From the NCBI GenBank assembly GCA_021464415.1, contig JAKCWG010000782.1, positions 142,538 to 206,537 on the forward strand: 64,000 bases of DNA, written 5' to 3'. This DNA comes from Lonicera japonica (lineage: Eukaryota; Streptophyta; Magnoliopsida; Dipsacales; Caprifoliaceae). The notes under the pieces are model-generated. The model saw only the letters and a program-made list of their open reading frames with translations, was not told the origin of the DNA and made no database searches. The position numbers were made by a program, and so were the translations under genes. This document shows positions 1-11,242 of the stretch, one piece after another (position 1 is the stretch's first letter; each line of letters opens with the position of its first letter).

Positions 1-1485
1 GCCTTCTCGCAGATGAGTTTCGTAGTCCTGCGTTTAATAGCTTCCCTGGCTTGCGAATTAGATCATGTGGCTCTATCAACGGGACTGTGTGTTCCGGAAA
101 GTAGTAACCCTACACTTAGGTGAAAGATCCTAAGATAGTCCCATCCTCCGAGGAAGGTGCTTGTACGAGTGTCCTTCTTGTTAAGTATTTAGAGAGTTGT
201 CCCCGGAAAAATGTCTTGCATAAGTTTATCTCCAAATGAATTACATGTAAGGACCGAGTCCCTGGGCAATTCACTACTTGGAGGAGACATGATTAGTTTA
301 GAATTTGGGGTCCCTTGGGAACCAATGCTCTAAGCCTAGTGACCGCGGGGTGTAAACTTAAAGCTGTATACTAGAGATATGAGGATGTGAACCCTTATGT
401 GATTATTATTATTATTATTGTTGCCATCATATCTCTAGTTGTTAATATAAAATTCTTATACGATATTGTTGTTGGCGTGCGATTGTCAATGGACTATTAT
501 AGCCTTTTGAGGTACATAGCGGGATTGCATGACAAACAAAAAGAACTAAAGATTTAAGTGGCTACGTTATACGAGAGAACTTGAGTAAATTATTAATGAG
601 AAGTCTTGTAGCCATGTACGAGTTGACGAATTTCATAATGTATTATAATCAAAGTGGAAAGTAATGAATACCACGGTATAAAGAACCATAGGAAGTAAAT
701 GATATCAGTTAAGTTAAACTCGTAGTTGGATTACCACACTATGCTATGAGTTAGTGGATACAATCCATGTAAGAGATTAAGAGGCAGAAGTAGCGTAGTT
801 GGTTCAGGTAGCTTCCGGTTCCTAGAATGGGTGTCCTAATGATTAGGTTCTATGCATGCTGTGGGTGACTTGCATTGCATTACTTTCACTATTAAAAGTA
901 TAAACAATGTTATATTATAATGCACACGCATGTTCCTTCAAATGTGTATTTTCTTAATAAAACTTATATAGTTCCCACTGAGCCCGGTTTTAGCTCATCC
1001 CATTTTCTAAACAGTTTTACAGGCTTAGCTTCTCGTGGTGGCGCGTGGTGTATGTCAATAGAAAGCCTCTGATGACTTTAGACTTTTGTAGTCCTTTAAA
1101 AAGGCACTAAAGTTGTATATTCTTTTGGTCTTGGGTATATTGTAAACGAACTTTTTATCTAAAGTACTTGTTATCGACCTAGTTGTATAAATGGTTTTCT
1201 ATGTAAACTCGTATGATTGGTTTTTATATGTGGAGTGACTTTGAACATGCTGGTTGTGATTTCATTTATAGGAAAATTGTTTTTATATGACAAGACGGTT
1301 TGTTACTAAAACGAACTCCACATGCCGAAATTTTATAAAAAGGGTTTTTATTTGGTTCATGTTTTATTCAAGAAAAGTTTTTAAAAGTCGTGATTTTTTT
1401 ATTTTAAACCCGCCGTTGCGCACGGCATCCGTGATTAACCGGGTCCCGGAGGTGAAAATCTTAAAACGAAATTTGGGGTGTCACA
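1..1485 (+). repeat. Probable 3' LTR remnant of a Ty3/gypsy element (Tekay/Del-like)
   Basis: No coding sequence is visible. The segment ends in TTTGGGGTGTCACA at 1472-1485, a terminus typical of plant Tekay/Del chromovirus LTRs. Around 978-1030 it contains an 'actgagcccggttttagctcatccc' type stretch followed by a run ending in ttgggtatattgtaaacg, both of which I associate with those LTRs. The left end lies outside the window and no internal retrotransposon protein is visible, so element type and orientation are inferred from LTR-like features only. A short open frame at 1287-1577 crosses the presumed LTR end and has no recognisable domain. Confidence 0.45.
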
Positions 1486-1957
1486 CGTGTAGCTTTTCTA
1501 TCGTTAAAATAGAAAATGAGAAACAAACATTGGTTTTGATTGCACGTAGTTTCTTTTGCTTTTATTATCGGGGATAATGCAAAACCGCCTTATTAATTTT
1601 GCCGACGATGGAGGGTTGACTAAGAAGAAAAGAAAATTAAAAAGAAAATATTGGGATGAGTTTTAAGATAAAATTAGGGTAAGCTTATATATATTTAGGT
1701 AAAACAAATAAAATACCAAGTGTGGTGAATTAAGATAAAAATGGGGTGAGAAGAAAGAATTTTAGGCTATTTTTTAGATTTTTTTAAATTTGGACTTTGA
1801 CTTTTATAAATGTGAGAAGAATAATAATATAGGTGTGTTTAAAAATACTCATAAAATGAGTAACATCCCTCACCCTATTTTTTTATCTTTTCACACAAAC
1901 TAACTAAATTTATTTTCCTTTTTCATCTTTGCAATCAAACGGAGTCTTAGATGTTCA

Positions 1958-1990
<33 letters not shown>

Positions 1991-2046
1991 TGAAATAAAT
2001 AAACGTAGTGCTGGAATTATCTTTAAATGGGAATCTTTTGCAAGAC
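1486..2046. other. AT-rich spacer, no gene seen
   Basis: AT-rich DNA between the LTR-like segment and the TIR exon. If the TIR transcript is spliced, this is the start of its first intron. Apart from the AAT microsatellite at 1957-1990 nothing is recognisable. Confidence 0.6.
1957..1990. repeat. (AAT)n microsatellite
   Basis: About eleven uninterrupted AAT units, about 60 bp beyond the 3' end of the TIR exon. Confidence 0.95.
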
Positions 2047-2508
2047 TTACTGGTCTTTCAAGGGCATCCCTGCCATACTTGCAACCTCTTGAAGTGCCTT
2101 GCTCCATCCTTTTTGGTGTTCTTTTGTGAGAACTGGGGCAAGATCTGTTGCTTGCTGCTTCAGTTCCGCAGGCTCCACGTGATAAAAGACAGGTAAAATT
2201 CCATGCTTCAAATTCTTACTGTGCTTAAGAATTGTATCGACTTCGTAAAGGCACGCGCTAGAAGATGTGTAGTCCTTTGAGAAGATGATTATCGACATCC
2301 TCGATTGCTTGATTGCCCTCTCCAACTCAGAGTTGATATTTTCTCCTCTCGGTATCTCGTCATCATCTCTGAACGTTTCAACTCCAGCTTGCTTCAAGGC
2401 TTTATAAAGATGGTCTGTAAAACTTTTGCGGGTATCAATGCCTCTAAAACTCAAGAACACATCATATGTATATCCAGAATTTGAAGAGTGGGATTTTTGA
2501 GTAGCCAT
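2047..2508 (-). CDS. TIR-domain protein; TIR-only or first exon of a TNL resistance gene
   Basis: Open frame of 153 residues that is a TIR domain from end to end. YDVFLSFRG (residues 14-22) is followed by DTRKSF, FRDDDEIPRG, SELERAIKQSR, SIIIFSKDY, CLYEV (the position of the catalytic Glu of plant TIR NADases) and LPVFYHVEP. The usual RGED is RGID here, and the segment before WSKALQEVA looks about 10-15 residues shorter than in typical TNLs. The ATG follows a short leader and TATA box. The 3' end has a consensus donor: CA|GTAAGT, with GT at 2050-2049. Without splicing, translation stops at TAA 2049-2047, which overlaps the donor, giving a TIR-only protein. If spliced, the NBS exon must lie beyond the left window edge or have been separated by rearrangement. 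Family knowledge: plant TIRs signal as NAD-cleaving enzymes through EDS1 complexes. Confidence 0.85.
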   Translation of the reverse strand: MATQKSHSSNSGYTYDVFLSFRGIDTRKSFTDHLYKALKQAGVETFRDDDEIPRGENINSELERAIKQSRMSIIIFSKDYTSSSACLYEVDTILKHSKNLKHGILPVFYHVEPAELKQQATDLAPVLTKEHQKGWSKALQEVASMAGMPLKDQ

Positions 2509-2601
2509 TAAAATTGATTAAGATCTAGGAGATCGATGAGTTATCTATATGGAAGATGGAGAAGATGAATACATGCATTCATTGCATTTTTAGGGCACCA
2601 C

Positions 2602-2609
2602 ATTATATA
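2602..2609 (-). promoter_or_regulatory. TATA box of the TIR gene
   Basis: On the minus strand the sequence TATATAAT lies about 95-100 bases upstream of the TIR ATG (2508) and is preceded by a CT-rich stretch. That spacing suits a core promoter with a leader of about 70 bases containing tctcctagatctt. The call rests on motif and spacing only. Confidence 0.5.
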
Positions 2610-2619
2610 TTCATAGAGA

Positions 2620-4549
2620 GAGTGGAGGGAATGGGCCCACATGAACAGAACAACATGTAAATGTGATATGGCCACCACTCTTTTAAGTATAATCTTGTCC
2701 TCGATGCATTTGGATAACATCGTGTATATTGTATACTTTAAGGACTATACAATAGTATTATAGTCCGTTTTCATTTTTGTCTTTATAAGATGGAGTTTCT
2801 AAGTTCGACCCACATATTTACGGTTGTCGAGCTCTTTTTATATTCCACTCTTATTGTCCACTTAGCTTTTTTATAATAGTTTTGGTTCTCAGTTGTACGA
2901 AAAAATTGTGATTGTTTTAAAAATTACCTTTTTATTCGATGAAATCTGTTTGTATAAAAAATAAAAATTACCTTTTTATTCGACGAAATCAGTGGTTCAT
3001 AAATATTTACAAAATTACACGATGGTTATTTGATACTCAGATGTAGATTTAAAATAACACTTTCATTATTCGACCTTACATTATTCATCCATCTATCTCA
3101 CATTTATTGTGGATAACAACCAATTATATAAAATAAGTGGGGAATAGACCACATGCGCAACATGCTATATAATTTAATTTACTGTTTTTTGGGGTTGAAT
3201 TAGGAGTTTTATTTGGGGCATTTAGGATCAATTCTTGAATTTGAAAACTTTTAAAATATAGCCTCAATTTTAATATATGCTTCTGGTGTGAACTCAGTTT
3301 CTAAAGATATTGTGCGAAAAATACCAAAAATGTGCAGGAGATACTGTTAATATTAGACTATATAAGATATACCTTAAAAGATAAAGTATATCCACGGACG
3401 ACATCCTTTAAAAAATGACAGTTGATCGCGTCATAAAAAAATATAAATTCAAGGATTGGATCATAATTATTTTCGTTTTATTTTGACTTATTTAGTACTT
3501 ATCTAAATAAATAGTTTCTAATTCATTCTATAGTTAACACTACAACTTTTTATTCGTTGCAAATTTGGTACATTAATTTTGTTTCGAGAAAAAAATAAGA
3601 CTAATTTGAATCATACTATAAAAAATATATTGTTTACGGAGGGAGTCTTTGCTTATTTATTTAAAATTTATTTCAAACGATGCATTGCATTGGTTCGCAC
3701 CTGTCAACATCCATACTATACAATTTTATTTTATTTTATTAAAATTATGGAATCTCTAGCCTCATATATAAAATTCTAGATATTATATATACAAAATTCC
3801 ATGTGCTATAGTATTTAATTTATTAAGAGTATAATTGACCCCCCAAAAAGTCCAGATTTCGTGACGTACAAAGAAAGAAAGGCATAAAATAAATCCAGTT
3901 GAGGAAATTATGGTTTTTAATTCAACAAATCATCAATAGAGTATTATATCTTATTCCTGATTGCGAAATTTGTTATATTAATTTTGTTTCGAGAAAAAAA
4001 ATGGATGACTACTAAATTAAATCAAGCTAAAAAAAAGTAAAAATAAACATTTTTATCTTTTTATGAGAAGTAATAATTTCATAACAATTTTTTTTCATAT
4101 AACAATCAATCTACGACCATTATTACAGGGGTGAAATAACAACCACCACTGTAAACATGGATTAGTAGGGTTTAACATATACGTTCATTTGAATTGAATT
4201 TAAGACCTCCTTATTACAATTATAAAAAGAACACTAACCGGCTTATAGTGGTTAGCAAATGTAAAACTAAGTTTTTAACTGAGGGAGTATTAGTTTATTT
4301 ACATCAAATTTATTTCTCCAATGCTCAATTTTATATGAAACAAGTGGATAGATGCATGCGTGATTACCTTAATTTAATTTCATGATTTAGGCAATTTTAC
4401 AGAAGTAAATATGTGTAAACTCGAAATTATAAAAATTATTTATATTTGATGACAAAAAGTTTGTTTATTTTGTGTCCTTGTAATAAAAAAAACAGAAACC
4501 ATTGAACATCAAATTACACTCCCATACATTTCATGCACCCAAATCACTC
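2620..4549. other. AT-rich intergenic DNA, no gene seen
   Basis: No frame with recognisable protein content. There are small direct duplications: a 'ttacctttttattcgatgaaat' type unit occurs twice at about 2923-2990, and an 'attaattttgtttcgagaaaaaaa' type unit occurs at about 3571-3595 and 3978-4000. These suggest decayed repeats of unknown family. Confidence 0.6.
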
Positions 4550-4885
4550 TCATACAATTAGGCCACCTTTTATTCAAATTTCAGACTAACAATTAGTAAC
4601 ATCCAAAACAAACACAAACAGTTCTATATATATAATCAGTCCTTATGTTTTTAATACAAAACTACACCACACATTAGATAATACGTTGAGACTAAATTTA
4701 ACATTAAGACTCCATTCAATAGCACGCGGCTTGGAAAAAGAAGGGAAATAAAAAACTAATTTATCTGAGAAGTTGAAAAATAAGTTAATACATGAGATAC
4801 TCTCCACCACATATACGCTTATTTTTGTGAGTATCTCTTCCATCCATCCTTATTTTTTGTAGGAATTTTTACTTCCTCACCCCCA
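4550..4885 (+). repeat. Dispersed duplicate, copy 1 (partner at 10122-10470)
   Basis: About 335 bases that align along their length with 10122-10470 in direct orientation. Shared landmarks are ttttattcaaatttcagac, ctatatatataatca, tttaacattaagactcc and a terminal ttttttgtag...cctcacccc segment. Neither copy has coding potential. Clear terminal inverted repeats are not visible, so this may be a decayed transposon or a segmental duplicate. Confidence 0.75.
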
Positions 4886-6140
4886 AAAGAAATTATATTT
4901 TCTATGGAAAAAAGTCAGAAAATAATAGTTATCACGTTTTAATTTATTTTTTAACTTCTTATATAAATCAATTATTTTATTTACTATTTTTATTTTTCTA
5001 ACTATATAAATCAATTATTTTACTTACTGTTTTCATTGTTGGAAGTAATATATAAAGATCCTTGGACTACTCATGTGAACCTAAATTAAACCTTAGCGGA
5101 ACATACAACTCCCGCCAATATTGTCCAAATTAGATGCAAGTCCAAAGCACTAGCTCCAAATATAATTTTAGACCGACTTTGTATAAAAAAATATTCTAGC
5201 ATATTTCTTATTTCCTAGGAGACAAATGTGTGTCGTCTAAAAAATATGATCTAATGCCAACCAATCAAAATTGAATATTTAATGTTAGGGCGGCAAAGAG
5301 TATATTATCTCAATTTTCTTTTTGAAATAATAAACATTGAAACTATACTATGTGTGTTGTCCCCACGGGCGGAGCCATGTTGGGGAAAGGAAAGGGGGGT
5401 GGGGGCAGGCAAACCCACTTGGCTTCAGATTTTTTATTACTATATATGGGTTTTTTTTTTGACAAATATATATATATAGAGAGAGAGATTTTTGTGTCAA
5501 AACTTATACTTGAGGGTTACTAAGTATAAAGGGCAAAACTATGTATATATAGGACCTATGTGTGCAACTTAAAATTAAATTTTAGCTTATCTACGTTGAA
5601 AACTAAATCCGGGTGCAAAACATGACCTCACATGGGACTTACCTATTTTTTTTTTTAAAAAAAAAGGCTTAACAAGTTCATAAGAGTTGATCCCTTATAA
5701 ACCAATCAATTTTTTTCACAAAGTTCCCACGTGGGACATATCTATTTTTATTCAATTTTTCTATCTCAAGTAGCTCACTTTGGGTGATAATTTATCATTC
5801 TCCCCATAATCATTTTGAGCAAACAAATATACGAGTTCAATGTCCTAACAGAGGAGAACATGAATCTGTAATAATCTTTCACAACCGAATGTGAGGTCAT
5901 ACTGAAAATTACCTTCAAAATGGCTTGAAAATGGTATTTTAACCCATTTTTTCAACACTACCAAAGTAAATCATTTCATAGATCTACTTTTTAATATAGG
6001 CACAATTTTATTATTGATTTCTTGCATAATATTACTTTTTTTTTGATTAATTGTGTAATATTATTAATGATATTATGTTTGCGTTGTATTATTGTGATTT
6101 CTCATAGTTGTTCACATTTGCTATTTGAGTTTATGAAGTA
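4886..6140. other. AT-rich intergenic DNA, no gene seen
   Basis: No supportable gene. A G-rich stretch near 5366-5410 (gggcggagccatgttgggg...) resembles a sequence common in decayed plant transposons. There is a small (TA)n/(GA)n tract near 5467-5488. A motif 'attattaatgatattatgtttgcgtt' next to 6060-6086 recurs on the other side of the solo LTR at about 6958-6984. Confidence 0.55.
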
Positions 6141-6953
6141 TGTGAGAACCCGCAGTTGCGACCCCCGGGTCTCAGCCTCTAGTTTAGGAAATTAAAAAGT
6201 CGAAAAGGATCCCGTTGTTCTATTTTGCTTCTATATGTCAACAATGCATATTGTGTGTCCCTCTATCCTATTCTAGATGCATGATGGTTCACTTTAGAGT
6301 CGCCAGTATGTTTTACCAGAAAACAGACAAAAGACGGGTGTAAAGGGAAAAGCTACAAGTAAACCTTTTCTTTACACCTTTGTCTACGAAACTAGAATTT
6401 TATATAGTTTGGGAACTATATTATGGATTGGGAAGGTGTTAAGCACCCGTTCAGCCCTTTCGGTTTCTAGTGGTCTTATATGTTTATTCTATATTGGAAA
6501 ACTTTTATGCTTTTACTGATATTTTACTACTTTCAAGAAATATCTTATGAAAACCTGATTTTGGGGAAAAACGGAAAAAGGGATGAAAACCTTGTATTTT
6601 GTGATCCGATGTTTTGATTTTGTCGAATTTTGATTATTAGTGACAAAAGTTTGTCTTATCTATTTTGAAATGAGAGTAATTCGGTATTGTTTCCTCAGAT
6701 AATAATGTCAATTATCTCGTTTGGTTAATTTAGACAAGATGGAATCTTATCGGAATTGATTTGATATGCAATATATAAGGTTTGTCGCGAGACAGATTGG
6801 TTTGTCGTGTGAAAAAACCCTTCTCTGGATGGGTTTATTTGGACGACAGACCTTTCAGAGCAGTTTCTAGTGTGTAGGTGAGACCCGAACTTACAAGAGG
6901 TGTTTATGATCGTCTTAGGTTTCTTGCGGGAGTCACAGATTAGGGTGTCTACA
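6141..6953 (+). mobile_element. Solo LTR (813 bp) with perfect 5-bp target duplication
   Basis: Begins TGTGAGAACCC and ends AGGGTGTCTACA, giving TG...CA ends with matching short terminal inversions. The host pentamer AAGTA occurs immediately before (6136-6140) and immediately after (6954-6958). Inside, phrases such as 'tttagagtcgcca' and 'ggtgttaagcacccg' are typical of a widespread plant LTR family. There is no internal retrotransposon coding region, so this is an LTR left after LTR-LTR recombination. Superfamily not determined; Ty3/gypsy is likely. Confidence 0.85.
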
Positions 6954-7044
6954 AAGTATTATTATTAATGCTATTATGTTTACGTTCAAATTTTATGACT
7001 TTAAATATATTTTTGTGTGTTTTGAATTTCACCCCCCTTAGTTA

Positions 7045-7518
7045 GAGCATCCATAGTGGGTAGGGTAAAATGATAAATTTACCTTACCCAAGCCATAGTG
7101 GAAGAAAATGTAGGGTAAAATTTTAGCAAGTAGGGTACCGAACGAGTAAATTTACCTTACGGCTAAATTTTACTCATACGAATGTGGCTCATTCGTATGA
7201 CCTTTTCTATTTATTTTTATTTTTTGAAAAACCTCATACGAATGTGTCTCATTCGTATGACCTTTTTTTTTTTGATAAACCTCATACAATAGTGGCTCAT
7301 TTGTATGGCTATTTTTTTTTTTGATAAACCTCATACAATAATGGCTCATTCGTATGAGCGTTTTTTTTTTTTTTTTTTTTTTAAACCATACGAATGAACT
7401 TCATTTGTATGCATCATTTTAAAAAAAAATTTACCCTATCCGTTGTATTCTGCTCTAAAATGTAATTAAACGTATGTTAAATTTAGCCTAAATTTAACCC
7501 ACTACGATGTGGATGCTC
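7045..7518. mobile_element. Tourist/PIF-Harbinger-like MITE with internal hairpin array
   Basis: Terminal inverted repeats are GAGCATCCATAGTGGG at the left and its near-inverse ending in GATGCTC at the right (CCCACTACGATGTGGATGCTC). A TTA trinucleotide flanks both ends (7042-7044 and 7519-7521), the target duplication expected of PIF/Harbinger elements. The 474-bp body has no coding capacity but carries a run of short palindromes (see 7172-7415). Confidence 0.85.
7172..7415. repeat. Array of five short palindromes inside the MITE
   Basis: The unit CATACGAATG-TGGCT-CATTCGTATG, an inverted repeat with a short loop, occurs about five times. The copies are separated by T-rich spacers of about 25-35 bases and each has a few substitutions (ACAATAGTGG, ATTTGTATGG and so on). 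Each unit could fold into its own stem. Confidence 0.85.
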
Positions 7519-8688
7519 TTAAAGGGTGTTAGTATAGGCACCCTAAAAAACCAATTTAAACACCCATTATTTAAGCACCCTTAGTAATTAGAGCACCAAA
7601 AAAAATGCATATTTTCTTTTCTTTCTTTCTTTAGCAAGAAACCACCAGAAGTTATATACTTAAATTGCAGCATATATAATACTATTGTAATCAATTAACT
7701 TAACTAAAGCCCAGTCCTTAACTCAATTTTAATGTAAAAAACACTAAACTTGGATTTTATAAATTTCTAGGCAAGATATTGTCAGAACCATTGAGTTTAG
7801 ACTATTAGAAAATAATAGGTAGGTATTTTAGAATGTTTTAAAACCAACTAAACCACCACAAAAATTATTACACATAGTCAATCCCTAATTAGTAAATGTC
7901 GAACATAGCACGGAAAGTTAAATACCCATACTGAAATTGATGAAAATAATAAATCATGTCGACCTAAGCATGAGCAACCACTGCTAAACCAAAACACAAA
8001 ACACTTTATGTCCATTTATTTATAGTGCTCATTGTAAAATACTAGAGTATATTATCAAATATTCAATTAACTATTTTATTTTGATACATCAGTTATCTAA
8101 AAGAAAAGAATAATATGTTTTTCTTAATATATATGTGTGCGTGTGTGTTTGTTTTTGTTGTTTCTAAAATTATATGTTGTTGTAATGGTAGTTGCTTTTT
8201 CATTATCATCTTCATCGTTATTATCATCCATCTTAATCAGAAGATTGTTCTATTTGTTTATGCTTAATACTACTACTGCTTCAATCTGCCTCAAATTATA
8301 TTCAAGTTTGTTATTAAAAGAAAAAAACAAAAACATATGGGTGCCTTTAAGAGGTATGATATAACTAGTGACTTTCTTTAAAAGCGGGTTAAAACTGATT
8401 GTTAAAGGTGCTTTTACCTGCACCCTTAGTTAAATTCTTTGATGTGCCACTAATTGTTGCATTGCATTAATGCTTTAAACGACACACATTATATCGCCTA
8501 GCGTATTGTGTACACTTTTATGGTGCACATTTTTTAAATTGATAAATTAAATACCTATTTTTGCACTGCTTTTTTAGTTTTTGTAGTGTAAATAGCCTAA
8601 GATCTTTTTCTTATTTATATTTTTTATTTTTTATTTTTTATCAGAACTCTATTATTTCTTTCGGTCAAAGTTGTACTTTGTCTTTATC
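7519..8688. other. AT-rich intergenic DNA, no gene seen
   Basis: No recognisable protein or complete transposon. A frame at 8137-8364 is low-complexity and hydrophobic, with no family likeness. Confidence 0.55.
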
Positions 8689-9231
8689 AATGTTCTAAAA
8701 ATCGCTAGGCGTTCCTAGGTCGACGAGGGGGGGCCTAGCGCCTAAGGGATTAGTCGGGATTAATCGGTCAAACGATTTTTTATTAAAAATATTATTTTAA
8801 ATAAGATAATACTAACAAAACATAATATACCTTTGAAATTAACATTAATATTCCAATAAAACATGCATTCCAAAAACAAAATAAACAAGATCAAACAATC
8901 AAATCTAAGTGAACATCCCAAAATACAGCCGGAGGGGAGAGGAGAGGAGGAGATGGAGATCGGAGACTGAGAGGAGGAGGATGAGGATGAGGAGAACAGA
9001 ATTAGGTCGATTAAAAGAGGGCTAGCTAATAAACATGGTTTTTTTTTTTTTTTTTTTTTTACATGAAACTACATTGTTTTGAAGGAAAAAAAAAAGAGGG
9101 AAAAATCTCGCCTATCCCACCTAATTGGCGCCTAATCACCCCGGCACCTAAACACAAAGGACTAGGCCGGGCGGGGGATTTCCGCCTAGGCGCCGCCTAG
9201 TCCCCGCCTAGGCCCGATTTTTAGAACATTG
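8689..9231. mobile_element. Mutator-like MITE with 9-bp target duplication
   Basis: The 543-bp element starts AATGTTCTAAAAATCG and ends with the inverse, CGATTTTTAGAACATTG. The nonamer GTCTTTATC flanks it on both sides (8680-8688 and 9232-9240), a duplication length typical of MULEs. Just inside the ends are GC-rich, self-complementary blocks built from CCTAGGCGCC (for example 9183-9214). The interior is AT-rich with a G/A-rich strip and a poly-T run at 9040-9060. There is no transposase, so it is nonautonomous. Confidence 0.85.
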
Positions 9232-10121
9232 GTCTTTATCCACTACTAAAGTCCAAATTTAAATTAATTAATAGTTAAATAAATATAAATAATAAAATAT
9301 GTGTGCCACTTTAAGAAACCAATTACATAAAATAAGTGAGTGATGGATCACATGATCAACAAATTTAACGCTTCCGCGTACCTTGGAATCTTTAGCAAAA
9401 TTTGATCTGGCAACAGGTTCCAATATTCCATGAGTTCACGTTGGTGTCAATTTTTATTATTTTTAAGTGTTCTTAGTTTAGATTTAAACGATTGGCTTTT
9501 TTAATAGTTAAAAAAATTGTATTCAAACTTGACTTGTCATCTTAACAATTTGTCCGACACAATTTGTTATTACCCGTTAAATAAAAAGAATAAAAAAATA
9601 TATATATAATATGCATATACTACCTAGCTACCTGTCATCAACTAACCTTGTCCCATATTTTTGTCAAGGAACCATACCAAAAACGCAAAAACTCATCCCA
9701 AACTTTATTTGTCAACGAGATATCTACACTGTTAGGTATTTGTAACAAAAGCAGTCGGTTAGAAACAACCCAACACAATAAGTGTTTGTTTTGTTTTGGA
9801 AAATCTAATTCACAAATTCTTATGTACTATAAAGGTATATAAAAAGGAATTATAATATTATGGTCAGGTCAGAAAGGGTCAATTTATGATTCAAATCCCG
9901 TTGGTGCAGTTTCAAATACCATTAAGAAATAGTTTGATTAGAGAGAGCTACCCTATTTATATAGCTCATTACGATTTCTTAATAATTATTCCAAAAATTA
10001 ATTCTGGTTTACTTTATTTTTTAATGCTAAAATATTTTCATATTTTAGTATTACAAACTAATTCACGATAAGATTTTTTCGAGAGCTGTACGTTGATGAG
10101 ATAGAAGCCAAATCTTTCTCA

Positions 10122-10470
10122 TACAGTTTGGCCAGCTTTTATTCAAATTTCAGACTAACAATTAGTAAAATCCAAAACATACACAAACAATTCTATATAT
10201 ATAATCAATCGTTAAGTTTAACTCAAAATTACGCCTCATATATATTAGATAATGTATTGAGACTATAAATTTAACATTAAGACTCCGTTTGATAGTTTAA
10301 AAAATGTAAAATTGTAGGAAAAAAACTAATTAATTTGCGTGAGAAGTTAAAAGTAAGTTGAAACATGTAATGATATACTCTCTATCACAGCGTATTTTTG
10401 TGTGTATATACCTTCTATCCTTCTTTTTTTTTGTAGAATTTTTTTCTTTCTCACCCCTTAAAGAAGATTT
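10122..10470 (+). repeat. Dispersed duplicate, copy 2 (partner at 4550-4885)
   Basis: Direct-orientation relative of 4550-4885, with the same order of landmarks and frequent substitutions and small indels. This copy lies about 5.6 kb away. The solo LTR and the two MITEs sit between the copies. Confidence 0.75.
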
Positions 10471-10817
10471 TTAAGAGCATATACTGCAGATGCATCCAAT
10501 AGTGAATCTAGAATTTTTAATTGGGTGAGGAAGGGGGCGCTAAAACACAAGCACAGAATAAGTTAACCAAGAAAGACCCGTAATTATTGTATGTTATTTT
10601 GTCCGTGTTTTTATACATGTAAATTTCATTATATGCAAAAGTAGTGTGTGTATTTATATGTTTAAATCAAAAGGATTATAAATTTTACTTATAAGAAAAA
10701 ACTTGAAGGGGCCAATAAGGCAAATAATGTTTATTATTACTAAAATTTTCAAAAACCTAGAGAGTATTGAGAATGATTGACTCAAATCATTGATCCAACA
10801 TTGAAAAATTGTAGAAC

Positions 10818-11242
10818 TCAATAAGGATTGATAAGTGGGATAGTGTCATCACATAGTAACAAGGCATTTTACGATAAAATTACACACTACGCGGACCAAC
10901 AGTGGGCCCAACCCATGTGCTAGTATGCACTAAAACAATAGTGAATCCTCAAGTTTGGAGTAATACATGTAACTAGACTTGGTGAGAGCCTAAGGTGTTC
11001 GATAATTAGACTTGGGTGGAAGCCTATGGTGAAGTCAGACGCGGAAGACCAAGGGTGGAGTCACTACAGAGGCTATAACCAATAAGGGTTGATAGATAGG
11101 GTAGTGTCACCATATAGTAACGAGCACTTTTAAGGAAAAAATCTCACACCTGTAACCCAAATGTATTTAATTAAGTTGAGAACAATATTTTTATTATGTG
11201 TGCGGACCAATAGGTCTAGCCCATGTGCTAGTGAACACAGCA
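10818..11242 (+). repeat. Two direct copies of a ~115-160 bp unit
   Basis: 10818-10932 and 11080-11242 share, in order, 'caataagg-ttgata', 'gtgtca-ca-atagtaac', 'ttttacga/ttttaagg', 'gcggaccaa' and 'cccatgtgctagt'. About 150 bases with more distant internal similarity separate them. This is probably part of a decayed transposon of unknown family. Confidence 0.6.

Noticed and set aside
1287..1577. 96-residue open frame in the LTR-like region
   Set aside because: Crosses the presumed LTR end, has no domain and lies in repeat DNA; not called a gene.
7172..7415. Possible CRISPR-like array
   Set aside because: Repeats are palindromes with T-rich, low-complexity spacers inside a plant MITE; no cas genes and a eukaryotic context.
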